64,000 nt of DNA, taken from Haliclona indistincta (Eukaryota > Porifera > Demospongiae > Haplosclerida > Chalinidae). Shown one piece after another: positions 1-10,821 of the stretch. Position numbers and translations under genes: made by a program. Position 1 is the first letter of the stretch, and the number at the start of each line of letters is the position of its first letter. Where the stretch lies: positions 15,570,102 through 15,634,101 of the forward strand of contig OZ024785.1 of NCBI GenBank assembly GCA_964017065.1. The letters are read 5' to 3'. The notes below the pieces were generated by a model that did no database searches, was not told where the DNA came from, and saw only the letters and a list, made by a program, of their open reading frames with translations.

Positions 1-453
1 AAGTGGCTGTGGAAGAAGTATGCACAACACAAGAAAATGATTGAGGAGAAGAATGGCGGAGCAAGCAATGAAATGGAGCTGTTCCACGGCACAAGGAGCA
101 ACATGCCGAGAGAAATCTATGAATCTGAGGAAGGCTTTGACATGCGCTTTAGTGCTCAGGGAATGTGGGGCCAGGCCAATTACTTTGCAGTTAATGCTAG
201 CTACTCGAATAAATATGCTCACAGCGATATTATTACAGGACAGAGAGAAATGTTTCTAGCTAAAGTCCTTACAGGAGACAGCCATGCAAGTAGCCCAAAT
301 AGCTCGCTACGCATGCCTCCAAAAAGCTACACTTCAGGATCACAGCTAGGTCAAGCTCGATATGATACTGTAACTGGTACCACTGGAGGATCTCAGGTCT
401 ACATGACCTATGACAACCAGAAGGCTTATCCTGCATACCTTATCACATACTAG
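1..453 (+). CDS. PARP-like ADP-ribosyltransferase, C-terminal catalytic end (5' partial)
   Basis: The frame is open from base 1 to a TAG at 451-453, so the gene begins upstream. The protein shows the second half of a PARP catalytic domain: NExxLFHGT supplies the NAD-binding His of the H-Y-E triad, WGQANYFA supplies the Tyr, MFLAKVLTG follows, and the end YPAYLITY resembles the PARP10/14/15 ending. The third triad residue (Glu in PARP1) is not visible before VYMTYD, where a hydrophobic residue or Gln sits. In known families this points to mono-ADP-ribosylation or inactivity rather than chain synthesis. This last exon has no in-frame stop or intron. Certain as a PARP fold; the subfamily is inference. 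Confidence 0.85.
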   Translation, partial: KWLWKKYAQHKKMIEEKNGGASNEMELFHGTRSNMPREIYESEEGFDMRFSAQGMWGQANYFAVNASYSNKYAHSDIITGQREMFLAKVLTGDSHASSPNSSLRMPPKSYTSGSQLGQARYDTVTGTTGGSQVYMTYDNQKAYPAYLITY

Positions 454-543
454 TTTTATAATCATGACATTATGCTGTATTGTATTAACGTGATGTTTTT
501 TGGAGAGTGAAGTAAATCAAAAATTTCTGCTTTTTAATTTATT

Positions 544-549
544 AATAAA
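544..549 (+). terminator. Poly(A) signal AATAAA of the PARP-like gene
   Basis: A canonical AATAAA lies about 90 bp after the stop codon. A second AATAAA is near 611. Either could end the transcript. Confidence 0.5.
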
Positions 550-1123
550 AATGATTAGCTTTATGACCAAAACGAAACACACTTGTAACAGAAAGTGCTG
601 ATGGGTGCTATAATAAAATGTAACAGCATATTGCTAAACTATAGTTGAGTGTTAATATGCAGGAGACTGCTGGCTGCATATAGTTGGTGGGGCACTGCAA
701 ATTTGGAAGGACTGCACTTGCCCTACCATATAGTTGCACTACTACTGTAGAGAAGGGTCTCACTTATAACCTGCACACATTATTATAATCATTAAACTTG
801 CCTATGTTCTTAGTCAGCTATAAGGTTGAACATTTAATTTTTAATCTGTTTTTTCACTATTATTATTTTACTTGTTAATTTTTTATTACCAACTACAGCC
901 GAGACTCCTTTCTTCAAGATTATGCAGACTTATTTTAGCATGCATTAATGAGTTTTCATCAAAATTATTGTAAATCTTGCTGGAAATGCTCCAAAGTTGT
1001 TGAAATCAACTCTAAGTGTTCTAAAATTAATGTCAAATCAGTTTTGGATTAAATAGACGGCGAAATATAATTGTTACAAAATTATTTTAATGTCACGATC
1101 ACAATTACTATTAACCTATTGTG
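550..1123. other. AT-rich intergenic spacer
   Basis: This is AT-rich sequence between the PARP 3' end and the 3' end of the minus-strand ACOX (convergent genes). I see no gene-like frame, RNA gene or clear repeat in it. Confidence 0.5.
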
Positions 1124-4100
1124 TCATAATTTAGAGTCAGAATCCTTCTTCAACATTGGTTTAAGATACTTATGATACACATCATGGACCTATATCAGTG
1201 AAGTAGTAAGACAAGTTTTAAAAATGGAACCATTAACCTCAGATTTGTTGCGAGGAGATTTCAAAGCTCTCTCATAAAGATCAGTATACACATCACCATC
1301 ATATCGTCCCAGAGCAGAGTTCAACACTGCATCAGGAATGTCAAATGCGTCCACCAGAGGGACTGCCTCACGCCTAATGGGACAAACACCATCTCATGAC
1401 CACACCCACTCACAAACATGCACAGAATAAACACCTTGTAATCTTGAGTAGATTGTAATAGCTTTTACGAGCCATTCGGCATTGCCTAGTAGACATATAT
1501 TCATTCTATAGAAACAGTATCTTATGTGTAGTATGTATCTATTCTACTCACATACCAGTACAAACTCTCCAGACGGCTGCACTATACCAAACACAGCATA
1601 AAGATAACACAGAGCATACAAGATGTCCTTATTGGCTGGACACACGTCAGCATTCTGAACAGTTTCCAAAGACACTCGTAGAACCACATAATGACAGTGT
1701 GCCTGCAGAGAAGTAGAATAACACTTTCATTACGAACTTTTTCCTAGTTATATACCTTGGCTGCATTAATCCAGTCCACTGAAGAGATATTCCAGGCAGC
1801 TACATCATCTTGTCCTGATGATTTACCCAGCTCATACTGAGCAACAGCTATGTCAACCATTGATCTGGCTCGCTGTAAATAAGCTCTCAATAGAATCTTT
1901 GGATCAGAGAACTGGTCTGGTGAGTGAGCAGCACAGGAGGTGTGTTTGGGGAAGTCACTAGCAAGGTAGGCAATATTGGGAGGAAGCTGAGACTGAGTGA
2001 GCTGTTGGTTGAACATCTTATGAAGATACCTGAAAGTGTCGCAAGAGATCATGAGGAAATGAATAGTTACAACGCACTTGGCAGTTCGTAAATACAGCAA
2101 TGTGCTCTCTCCCTCATATGATTGGTAAGCTGTGGAGTCCATGTACAGTGTTGGTATACCACTAGCTAGAAGGTAGCCATGCCCTCCACACGCAAGACGA
2201 CAAGTCTACACAAAAAAATTGTGAACAGTGTGTGAGTGTGATATGTTAACAACTGAGGCAACCTCCATTCCTTTGCAAGCAATATCGATCATGAATGCCT
2301 TTAGTCCAGTAGTAGTAGCATAATGCTGCAGTTACCAAAGAATGAGTATCTCAATAACCTTGAACAAACATAGCTTACTTCATCAAGTGATTCCTCTGAG
2401 TGTTTTATGACACTGTTCTTTATATCAAGGTACATTCTGATCAAGTATTGATTTGTGAATGAGAAGACGTAAGCTGTTGCTAGCAGTGGTAGGACTTTGC
2501 CCTGCTGAGTCTGGTAATCCAACACCTTTACCTCAATTTTACTACTACAATAGTAAAAAACAGAAGAAAAAAGTAGTAAAACCTTAACCATGACTATATT
2601 GTAGCGTAAAATTAATGCAGGCAGGCAGCAAAATTTACTGCTTCACCGTAGGCCCGTCGCCATCGTTCAGGTTTCGAAATGACCACTTTAATTTCATAGC
2701 ACCAGTCGTAATAAACAATTAAAATTGCTTCCTGTGAGATGGATCTACTTTGCCTGCTGAGCGAGAGCAGTCGTCGATCGGCAATTATGTCAAATAACGC
2801 CACTTCTCAGTGGGACGACCTCAAAATGCGTATAATTAGCTCATTAATATTCAAATTTTCCTGCGCTTTGAATGTGAACTTTACTACAACTTAATTGCTG
2901 CTAAACTTGTAGCTACAGCCCTGCACTAGTGTTGTGTACATACAGCCAGCATAAATACAGACTTATGAATAAGTAAATGTAGAACTACATGTATCTTTAC
3001 TCCATAGTGAACATGCATAATCGACTAACTCTTTCTTGATTCTGTTCTGACGCCTCACTGCGCTGTATCGCGTTGCTATAGTAACAGCTTTAGCTAGTCT
3101 GGCAGGTATATCGATGGCGACTCCTATCTTCATCATCCTCAGCATTGCAATGAGATGTACTCCACTATCATGATCTGGCGACTGACTATAGAAACCATCA
3201 GAGGAGACCTGGATAACAAAGATATTTGTGGCTCACGATGATAAAGCACTGTAATAGTCGGACAAACAAAGTATAAGGGTTCACATTGGATTTTATAAAA
3301 TAGTGAATCCCTATAACTAAATTAATAGATACTTTTTGAATGCAGTCTTTGAAGTACATCACATTCTATGCTTAGTTCCGATTTTTGTGCCTGTTTTGTA
3401 CTTAACTCTTTCACTATCTCTCTTTTATACTGCGTTCACACTACGCGCTAGAATGGAATTGAACCGGGCCGACCCGGTTGAAAATCTCTGACAGTATGAA
3501 CGCAACTGAACTGAGCTACAACTGAACTGAACTGCACCATCGCGGCACACCAACCATAGGTGGGCCGCTTCCAGCACGGTTCGGTTGTGTCAGAACTTTG
3601 ATCATAAAGTGTGGCACGGTTCGGGTCGGCCCGGTTCCAACGTGCAGTGTGAACGGGGTACTACATACCTGAGCATACTTCATCAACATCTGTTGTCGTG
3701 GAATATGCACGTTATTCATCTTCAGGTAGCCATTGTCAACACCTTTGAAACCAAACTGTGGTCCAACGTGTCCTGTCTCCATACCTACAGAACAAAACAC
3801 AAGAACAATGCATAGTATGCGCACTTCATATAAATTCATACAAAATATTTTTATCAACGTGACATTTTTTGCGTCTACATCAGAGTAACAAGCCAAACGA
3901 ACAGACTGACCAGGTAGTCGCTTGTGATCCTTTCGGTTCCTTAGTTGTACTAAGAAGTGGTGTACACCATGATCCTTATCCTTAGTGATCAGTCGAGCAG
4001 CAACAACAGCATGTGTGGCTGTGTGACCCACTGTAGCAATCGGAACATAAACGTCGACATGTCGCACATGGTTGACTTACAGAAAGGCGGCCACCACTTG

Positions 4101-5193
4101 ATAGAGGTTAGTGTAGGGCTATGGAGTACAAACTCCTGAGCACTAGGCTCATAGGTAGCTGTGGTCTCCACAAAATCAGTATGAATGCCTACAATGAAAT
4201 TCACCATGCTTTATTATCATACGCTAAGTGAGTGTTGATACCATGTCCCATCTCATTCTCAGCATACGTCCCAATGATAGAGTAAGTCTTGGCGAGAGGT
4301 ACCCATGTCTGCTGTTGGCCTTCTGTTCCCTCATACTATAATATCAGAAAAGCACAATATGGGATGCTGTTAAAGACTTGTACGTCAGTGACACAATGAT
4401 ATTTCTTCCGCAACAACAAGTATACTGTACGGAATTTATGCGTACAACTGACAGGTACAATGTTCTAACACCATGTTTGTTGCATAACATGCACCAATAG
4501 TAAGTTGCAAATTTCTAGCAAAAGTGACAATGCTGAAAGCAATTTCTTCAAGCATTAAGTCAGTCTCTGATCATTCTCCATCGTGTAAATAAGAAGAGAC
4601 AACAGTGACTACAGAGACTGAATACATTAGTGCATGAAGGTGACACTAGATATTCAGCATTGCAAGATAAGAAGGCAGTATCCTTTGTAGTGGTACACAT
4701 CTTATTACTGTAACTTGCCTCTATCAATTCTCTAAAGTTGTCTTGCACCATTACACCTCCTTCTTCGTTGATAGCTCTGTAAAAGAAATAAAAATTATAC
4801 AAAGACAATTTTAATCATAATTGCAGACCTCATGAGGTAAATCTTTTCAAACAGATCGTGCAAGTTTAATTTGACACTTTCGATAAATTTCTCAGTTCCT
4901 CTCATGTAATTCTCATCATTGGTCAAGTTGTATCGATTGTCCTGATCGAACACTGGGTTCTCCAAGATCCTCTTCTCTACAGTGACAAGATGCAGTCATG
5001 ATCGCGTGCTGCATGCTTTAGAGAACTGACCGATCGCTCTCCTTTTCTCAGTGAAAGTCTCACCGCCATCAAGTATTACTGTCAGTTGCTCTACGTCCAG
5101 ACGTGTTCCTTCTCTCTCCATGCATAGCTCGGGCACCACTGGACGGCCAGCATCGCTTACGATCGGTCCCACTCCACCGTTCGATCGAGCCAT
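1124..5193 (-). CDS. Peroxisomal acyl-CoA oxidase, divergent paralogue (ACOX copy 1)
   Basis: About 16 exons assemble in frame on the minus strand. Exon 1 is 5031-5193 (start [12 protein letters not shown]-terminal motif), exon 2 is 4829-4976, and the last exon is 1124-1189. Family landmarks are present: [44 protein letters not shown], and the exon with SYEGES, whose Glu matches the ACOX catalytic base (TYEGEN in paralogues). The last residues are SDSKL, a PTS1 peroxisomal import signal. The enzyme should oxidise acyl-CoA to trans-2-enoyl-CoA with FAD and O2, giving H2O2. It is the most divergent of the six copies: the flavin-site motif reads YAENEMGHG instead of YAQTELGHG, and its introns lack the 32-bp satellite of copies 2-5. 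It starts head-to-head with copy 2. Confidence 0.88.
3428..3660. mobile_element. MITE-like inverted-repeat element in an ACOX copy 1 intron
   Basis: The left end TACTGCGTTCACACTACG is matched inverted by the right end GTGTGAACGGGGTA, about 230 bp apart. The interior has GC-rich inverted segments (CGGGCCGACCCGG and CGGGTCGGCCCGG). There is no coding capacity. It lies just upstream (in gene orientation) of an intron-exon junction. Confidence 0.6.
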
Positions 5194-5349
5194 GGCGCTG
5201 CAGCAGAGCTTGCCAGATCACTACCTGCTGCCCGTGGACGGAACACTGAGAAAATTCCGCCATCGGGCAAGGAAGCGAAGTCTTCCATGGGCGGTTCCAC
5301 GTGATGTGAAAACGAGCCCCGCCCACAAACTTGTTGGACGTCAACAACG
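5194..5349. promoter_or_regulatory. Bidirectional promoter between ACOX copies 1 and 2
   Basis: Only 156 bp separate the two start codons, which point away from each other, so both core promoters and 5' UTRs must fit here unless there are non-coding upstream exons. No TATA box is obvious. The gap holds the repeated GC-rich stretch near 5311-5335 (ACGAGCCCCGCCCAC), which looks like a GC-box type element. Confidence 0.5.
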
Positions 5350-7032
5350 ATGGCGTCTGCTGACAAAGCCAGCAGCGGCTACATGGCTCCAGAGCTGCGT
5401 GTCGAGCGAGAGAGAAGCAGTCTCATGCTAGAGGAACTCACTAACCTTCTGGATGGTGGAGCAGCTGTCACAGAGGCAAGAAGGAGAATGTGTGAGTCGG
5501 ATTATATATCAGGTCATGTGTATGGTGTGACTAACAGTTGATCCATGGTTCACTGTACTATAGTACAGTACTGATATCTACTCAACTGCATGCTTGTTCC
5601 ATTATCTAGCCAGGATAGCTGAAGCAGACCCTGTGTTCAGTATTGATGACACCTACTATACTAGCAATGAAGAGGAGTTCTATCGTGGAATGGAGAGACA
5701 CGTAGCTTACGTTCAGTGCATCAAGAAGCTAGGACTCTCTGAGAAACCAATGGAAAAACACCTGTTGGGACGGTAATTAGATCGAATCCCAAAGATAAAA
5801 TTGATATGTTTATTTCAGGAGGGTTTTGATCAATCCATCTCCTTTATCGCTACATGAAATTTTCACTTCCACTGTAGAGGTCTTTACATAATGATTAGTA
5901 TTGTAGATCTTGAGTGCTGTATACATGCAGGGCCAAGGAACAGATGAGCAGAAAGCCAAGTGGTTGCCACTAGCAACGAGTTACTCTATCATAGGAGCAT
6001 ATGCTCAGACTGAGCTAGGACATGGTCAGCTGAATCATCATGTGTTGTACTGTCATCACTGGTTGGCCTGCAGGAACATACATTAGAGGACTAGAGACCA
6101 CAGCTACCTATGAGCCCAGTACTCAGCAGTTTGTACTCCATAGCCCTACACTAACCTCTATCAAGTGGTGGCCAGGAACACGTGAGTGATGCCGACAGCT
6201 ACTAGTGTTAGTATCTAGTGTACTAATCCACTACTAGTGTTAGTAGCTAGTGTCCACTACTAGTGTTAGTAGCTAGTGTATTAATCCACTACTAGTGTTA
6301 GTAGCTAGTGTATTAATCCACTACTAGTGTGAGTAGCTAGTGTATTAATCCACTACTAGTGTTAGTAGCTAGTGTATTAATCCACTACTAGTGTTAGTAG
6401 CTAGTGTATTAATTCTCTACTACATGCAGTGGGTCACACTGCCACACATGCTGTTGTTGCTGCTCGACTGATCACAAAGGATAAGGATCATGGTATACAC
6501 ATGTTCTTAGTACAACTGAGGAGTCTAGAGGACCACAAACCATTACCTGGTAACTATACTGAAGATGCTACCATGGTTACTGGTCTCTGGTTGTGTAGGG
6601 GTTAAAGTTGGTGACATAGGACCCAAGTTTGGTTACAAGGGAATGGACAATGGTTTCCTGAAGTTAACCAATGCCCACATTCCTCGAGACCAAATGCTCA
6701 TGAGATTTGCCAAGGTATGTGCAGCTGATTAGGGCTTTCCATTATCATGATCACATTAAGGTTCTTCATGATGGTACATACATCAAGCCCATAACAAGCA
6801 AGATCACATATGTATCAATGGTATCAACTCGTGCTGGAATAGTTAACATGATGCCAATGATGCTATCAAGAGCGGTGACCATTGCTGTACGCTACAGCGT
6901 GGTACGAAGACAGACACAGAACAGACCAGGGTAAGGAGCCATTTGTAGTTACATTGTAGTTTCTACAATACTAAGCTAGTGATTGTACATCCCTTCTTCT
7001 CTATTTCTCTCTCGCTTACACCCTCCTTCCCT

Positions 7033-7071
<39 letters not shown>

Positions 7072-7106
7072 CCTCTTTCTCTCCCTCCCTCCCTCCCTCC
7101 CTCCCT

Positions 7107-7151
<45 letters not shown>

Positions 7152-8567
7152 TCCCTGTTTCTCTCTTTAGTGAACCAGAGACTCAGGTGATAGACTACCA
7201 GACACAGCAGTATAAGCTCCTCCCACTAATAGCTACTACATATGCCTTTACATTTGTCGGCCGAAACATGCTACAGCTATTTTCAGAAATATGGACCAAG
7301 ATACAAGACGGAAACTATGACTCACTGCAAGACGTATGAATGACACCTTAGCATTGAGCGCATCAGTGATTGTTACGAGTCTAACTAATATTTCTCCACA
7401 GCTACACGCCACTAGTGCAGGACTTAAAGCATTCACTAGCGAGGTCTGCTGTCAAGGAATTGAGGTGAGAGATAGAACGGTTGCTTCATATGCAGGTTGT
7501 TGATTTAATTCCAGATGTGCCGTCTTGCATGTGGAGGGCATGGCTACTCACTAGCCAGCGGTATACCAACCTTGTTTGCAAATGTCACACCATCTCAGAC
7601 TTATGAGGGAGAGAACACCGTGATGTACCTTCAGACAGCTAGGTATAGCACATGTTGATACAGCATGCACTCTTCATTGTTCAGGTATCTTCGTAAGATG
7701 TTCAACCAGCAGCTCACTCAGTCTCAGCTTCCTCCCAATATTGTCTACCTTGCTAGTGACTTCCCCAAACACACCTCCTGTGTTGCTCACTCACCAGACC
7801 AGTTCTCTGATCCTCACCTCCTTCTTGAGGCCTACCGTCAGAGGGCTAGGAGGATGGTGGAGGTTGCTGCAGCACAGTATCTACATGCCAAACACATAGC
7901 ACGACTGGATGATGTAGCTGCCTGGAATGGCTCTTCAGTGGACTGGACTAATGCAGCCAAGGTGAGCTACAGTGTACTGGTATGTGATGGCCATTATACA
8001 CTCCTCTGCAGGCACACTGTCATTTTGTGGTACTGAGAGCCTTCATTGAAGCCATTCAGAATGCTGACGTGTGTCCAGCCAACCTGGCCATCTTGAATGG
8101 TCTGTGTTCCCTGTATGCAGTGTTTGGTATAGTACAGTGTTCAGGAGAGTTTACACTGGTCAGTAACTGGGTCACCACTCATGCATTACTCACAGCTCTT
8201 CCTCTCGTGTAGAATGGATACCTGTCCACACAGCAGATGGGAATGGCACGCACACACCTCTATACACTGTTGGGTGTGATCAGGTGAGTGTGTGAGTGGG
8301 TGTGGTCATGAGGTGGTGTGTCTCCATCAGGTGTGAGGCAGTTCCTCTGGTGGACGCATTTGACATTCCTGATGCAGTGTTAAACTCTGCTCTGGGACGA
8401 TATGATGGTGATGTGTATCGGCACCTGTATGAGTGGGCTCAGAAGGCTCCTAGAAACAAGTCAGAGGTGAGTAGTTGGAGCAGCTGTGACTATCAACAAG
8501 TTCCCTACATCAGGTTCATGATGTCTACTACAAGTACCTCAGACCACTGATAAAATCAAAACTGTAA
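5350..8567 (+). CDS. Peroxisomal acyl-CoA oxidase (ACOX copy 2)
   Basis: Multi-exon gene with exon 1 at 5350-5491 and exon 2 at 5610-5772, then in-frame exons to the stop at 8565-8567. The reading frame is continuous across every GT-AG junction I checked. Domains in order: N-terminal helical domain, FAD-binding [23 protein letters not shown], the [17 protein letters not shown] barrel motif, [16 protein letters not shown], the catalytic [15 protein letters not shown] exon, and a C-terminal helical domain ending IKSKL. SKL is a canonical PTS1. The product should catalyse the first step of peroxisomal beta-oxidation and release H2O2. Introns carry the 32-bp satellite (6199-6416) and a CT-rich tract (about 7023-7170). 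It converges with the transporter gene ending at 8667. Confidence 0.92.
6199..6416. repeat. 32-bp hairpin satellite in ACOX copy 2 intron (about 7 units)
   Basis: Tandem units of 16+16 bp (CTACTAGTGTTAGTAG plus CTAGTGTATTAATCCA). Each half holds a short inverted repeat (CTACTA/TAGTAG and TAGTG/CACTA). The array occupies the intron between the WWPGT exon and the LGHTATHAV exon, the same intron as in copies 3, 4 and 5. Confidence 0.9.
7023..7170 (+). repeat. CT / CCCT microsatellite ending at a splice acceptor
   Basis: Long (CT)n and (CCCT)n runs lead directly into the TTTAG acceptor of the [11 protein letters not shown] exon, so the tract doubles as the intron's polypyrimidine tract. Frames open through it are artefacts of the repeat. 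Confidence 0.85.
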
Positions 8568-8666
8568 ATAATTGTTATTGTTCACAGTTTGTTTAATTGA
8601 TTGTCTTTAGCTATTATAATAATTTTGGGAAATAACAGTTATTGTAATAAACTTGCTAATGTGTAT

Positions 8667-10448
8667 CTAGGTATGAGTATCAGTGGATTGATACCTTTGT
8701 GAATTCAGTGCCCCATAAAGAGCTGTAATTTCCTCACTTTTCTCTCTCTCATACTGCTCTGCCAGTCTCAGCTCTCTATCATACACCTCTTCTACAAGAT
8801 AGCGCTCATTGACCACCTCATCTCTCAGTCGATAGCGGTAACGCTTGGCCACACAGCAGTAGAGTAGTATGGACAACAGCATAAGAGAGGCTTTCACTCC
8901 AGTATAGATCAACCATACCTCACTCTCATTGATAAACTGTGCACTGATGGCTTGAGTAAGATATCGTAAAGACGACAATGCATACCATAAGCAAATTAGT
9001 GATCCTTTCATTTTGAGAGGAGCCTGAGCTGATATAAACTCGAGGGCAGTCATGAACACAAGATGGTAAGCTATGGTACGAGTCATGATAGGAACAAGTG
9101 TCCATAGAAACAAGTTATCTTCTCTGCCACAATACTTGTATAGCTCTGTTTCAGTGCATGTATCATTTACCAAGATGACAGAACGTGAAATAAAACAATC
9201 TCCTATTGGTGCAAAACCTGAACGACTAGCCACTGGATCACATGTGTTATAGTCCTCCCAAGATGATAGTACAATCACCATTCCTGCTAGCTCTTGAAAG
9301 AACATCAGTACTGAGCCTATTCCGAGTCTATGGAGCATGTTTGGAATGTATCGATGTAGTCGCGGTAGGAGAACGAAGTGTAGAGTAGGAATACACACCA
9401 TCGCTGTCACTGTTTGGAGAAGGTTGGGACTCAGTGAGACACTAGCCTGTACTATTGCTGATGGACACAGCTTGTAGTTGAGCTGCAATATCACTGAGTA
9501 GCCATTGTCTGCTAAATGAAATCCGAAGAGAGAAGCAAGAACTAGTAACAGCAGTAGAAATGTTTTAACATCCTCCACCTCCTCAGTGGTGAATGGTCCT
9601 CCATACTTGTTCTTGCCAAGGTCAATACGAGGTGGAATATCCTCCTCCCAGTAGGTGAAGGCACTGCGTCTCTCAGGGCACTTGTGCTGCCAGGCATACT
9701 TGAGCACCTTGTAGACTGTAGTGAAGGGATTGTGACCAGCTGGCTCAATAGTTAGGTGCTTCTTGAGTTTGCACAAAGAAAGCAAAGCAACAAGTGAAGC
9801 TAGTAACTGCATTGTCATTATGAAAATTACAGCGTCAAGAAAAACACCATATATTTCTGTCATTCTGTCAATCTTAGTCTCAAAAGCACAGGATCCAACC
9901 AAGAGCAGTACACACATCATCACGATTGCCTGAACTCCAATGCCAATGTTCATACTCCAGTAGTACCAGTGTGTGAATGCACTGATCTGGTCTGAGGAGG
10001 CCTCCACCATCTGATCCATACCAAACTGGATACCAACAGCATTGAAAATACCAACTGAGAGAGTGTTAGTGATAAAAAGTAATGCAAATATTGTCACAAA
10101 GTACCATGGTACTGCAGGTACATTGATAAGATAAGACCGACTAAGATAAGTTGCTCTTGCATTACATATGTAGATCAGACTAACTATCAAGAGTACAAAA
10201 GAATTCGTAATTAAGAGGATGTTTGATATCTTTATGAAACCATATCTTTTAAAGCAAGTATCAGCCAATATTCCAATGAAAGGATAGAACAACAATGTGA
10301 TGCCTTGAACTAGAGATACAAAAAGAATTGTAGACACCGAGAGTGATTGTACAGTGATCCAGTCGGCACTGACCATAAAGTGGACTAAGAAACAGAGAAG
10401 AACTACAACTCTAGCACCTGGGTAAGCCATAGCCAGTGAATGAATCAC
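8667..10448 (-). CDS. POT/PTR2-like proton-coupled transporter (copy 1), intronless
   Basis: A single open frame of 593 aa with about 12 hydrophobic segments. PTR2/POT-like features are FYPFIGILADTCFKRYG in the second or third helix, GIQFGMDQ followed by FTHWYYWSMNIGIG (similar to the PTR2 signature F-x-W-Y/F-x4-N-x-G), and the central loop ending IDLGKNKYGGPFTTEEVED before helix 7. The known family moves di- or tripeptides or related solutes with H+. The TM1 ExxER proton motif of typical POTs is not visible, so substrate and coupling are uncertain. The predicted start could also be the inner Met of the conserved MAYPGARVVVLLCF shared with the other copies. NDTC in a late loop is a possible glycosylation site. 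Confidence 0.8.
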   Translation of the reverse strand: MIHSLAMAYPGARVVVLLCFLVHFMVSADWITVQSLSVSTILFVSLVQGITLLFYPFIGILADTCFKRYGFIKISNILLITNSFVLLIVSLIYICNARATYLSRSYLINVPAVPWYFVTIFALLFITNTLSVGIFNAVGIQFGMDQMVEASSDQISAFTHWYYWSMNIGIGVQAIVMMCVLLLVGSCAFETKIDRMTEIYGVFLDAVIFIMTMQLLASLVALLSLCKLKKHLTIEPAGHNPFTTVYKVLKYAWQHKCPERRSAFTYWEEDIPPRIDLGKNKYGGPFTTEEVEDVKTFLLLLLVLASLFGFHLADNGYSVILQLNYKLCPSAIVQASVSLSPNLLQTVTAMVCIPTLHFVLLPRLHRYIPNMLHRLGIGSVLMFFQELAGMVIVLSSWEDYNTCDPVASRSGFAPIGDCFISRSVILVNDTCTETELYKYCGREDNLFLWTLVPIMTRTIAYHLVFMTALEFISAQAPLKMKGSLICLWYALSSLRYLTQAISAQFINESEVWLIYTGVKASLMLLSILLYCCVAKRYRYRLRDEVVNERYLVEEVYDRELRLAEQYEREKSEEITALYGALNSQRYQSTDTHT

Positions 10449-10821
10449 AGATGAAACTAAAATTAATAAGTACCATAACCCTCGCGCATGCGGCGAGGGT
10501 TAATTACCGACATAATTATAATGTTGTTATGAGTATTACAGTTTTGTTTAAAACTGGTTTCTATGTCATGTGGTGGTTGATGTTACATCGGAGTGTCGGC
10601 AAGGAATTGTGAATATAGGCAAAGAAAGGTCACTGCCAGGACCTCTCATGTGAAGTGTATTACATAGATACGGTTCCCCTCTAGTACATTGCACAGATAT
10701 GGATGGCACTATGACATTTTGACACATTATAGACATATAGATTCAAAACGTTTGATGGTTATATGAACAAGTCATACAGAGCTATATCATCTGTATCTCG
10801 ACAGTTATTGTAGTTAACTTG
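10449..10821. other. Spacer carrying a duplicated flank
   Basis: About 230 bp here (roughly 10565-10795) closely match 13395-13640: both contain ATCGGAGTGTCGGCA, then AAAGAAAGGTCACTGCCAGG, then ATTCAAAACGTTTGATGG. The tandem duplication unit of the transporter genes therefore includes their 3' flank. A small hairpin (ACCCTCGC/GCGAGGGT) lies near 10480-10500. Confidence 0.7.

Noticed and set aside
6199..6416. CRISPR-like array (regular 32-bp repeats)
   Set aside because: Units are directly adjacent with no unique spacers, they lie in an intron of a eukaryotic gene, and no cas genes are present. It is a satellite.
8296..8550. Frames ending ...STTSTSDH in every ACOX copy
   Set aside because: These read through the last intron in the wrong frame. 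Splicing at GAG/GTGAGT to CATCAG/GTTCATGATG gives [17 protein letters not shown] and a stop.
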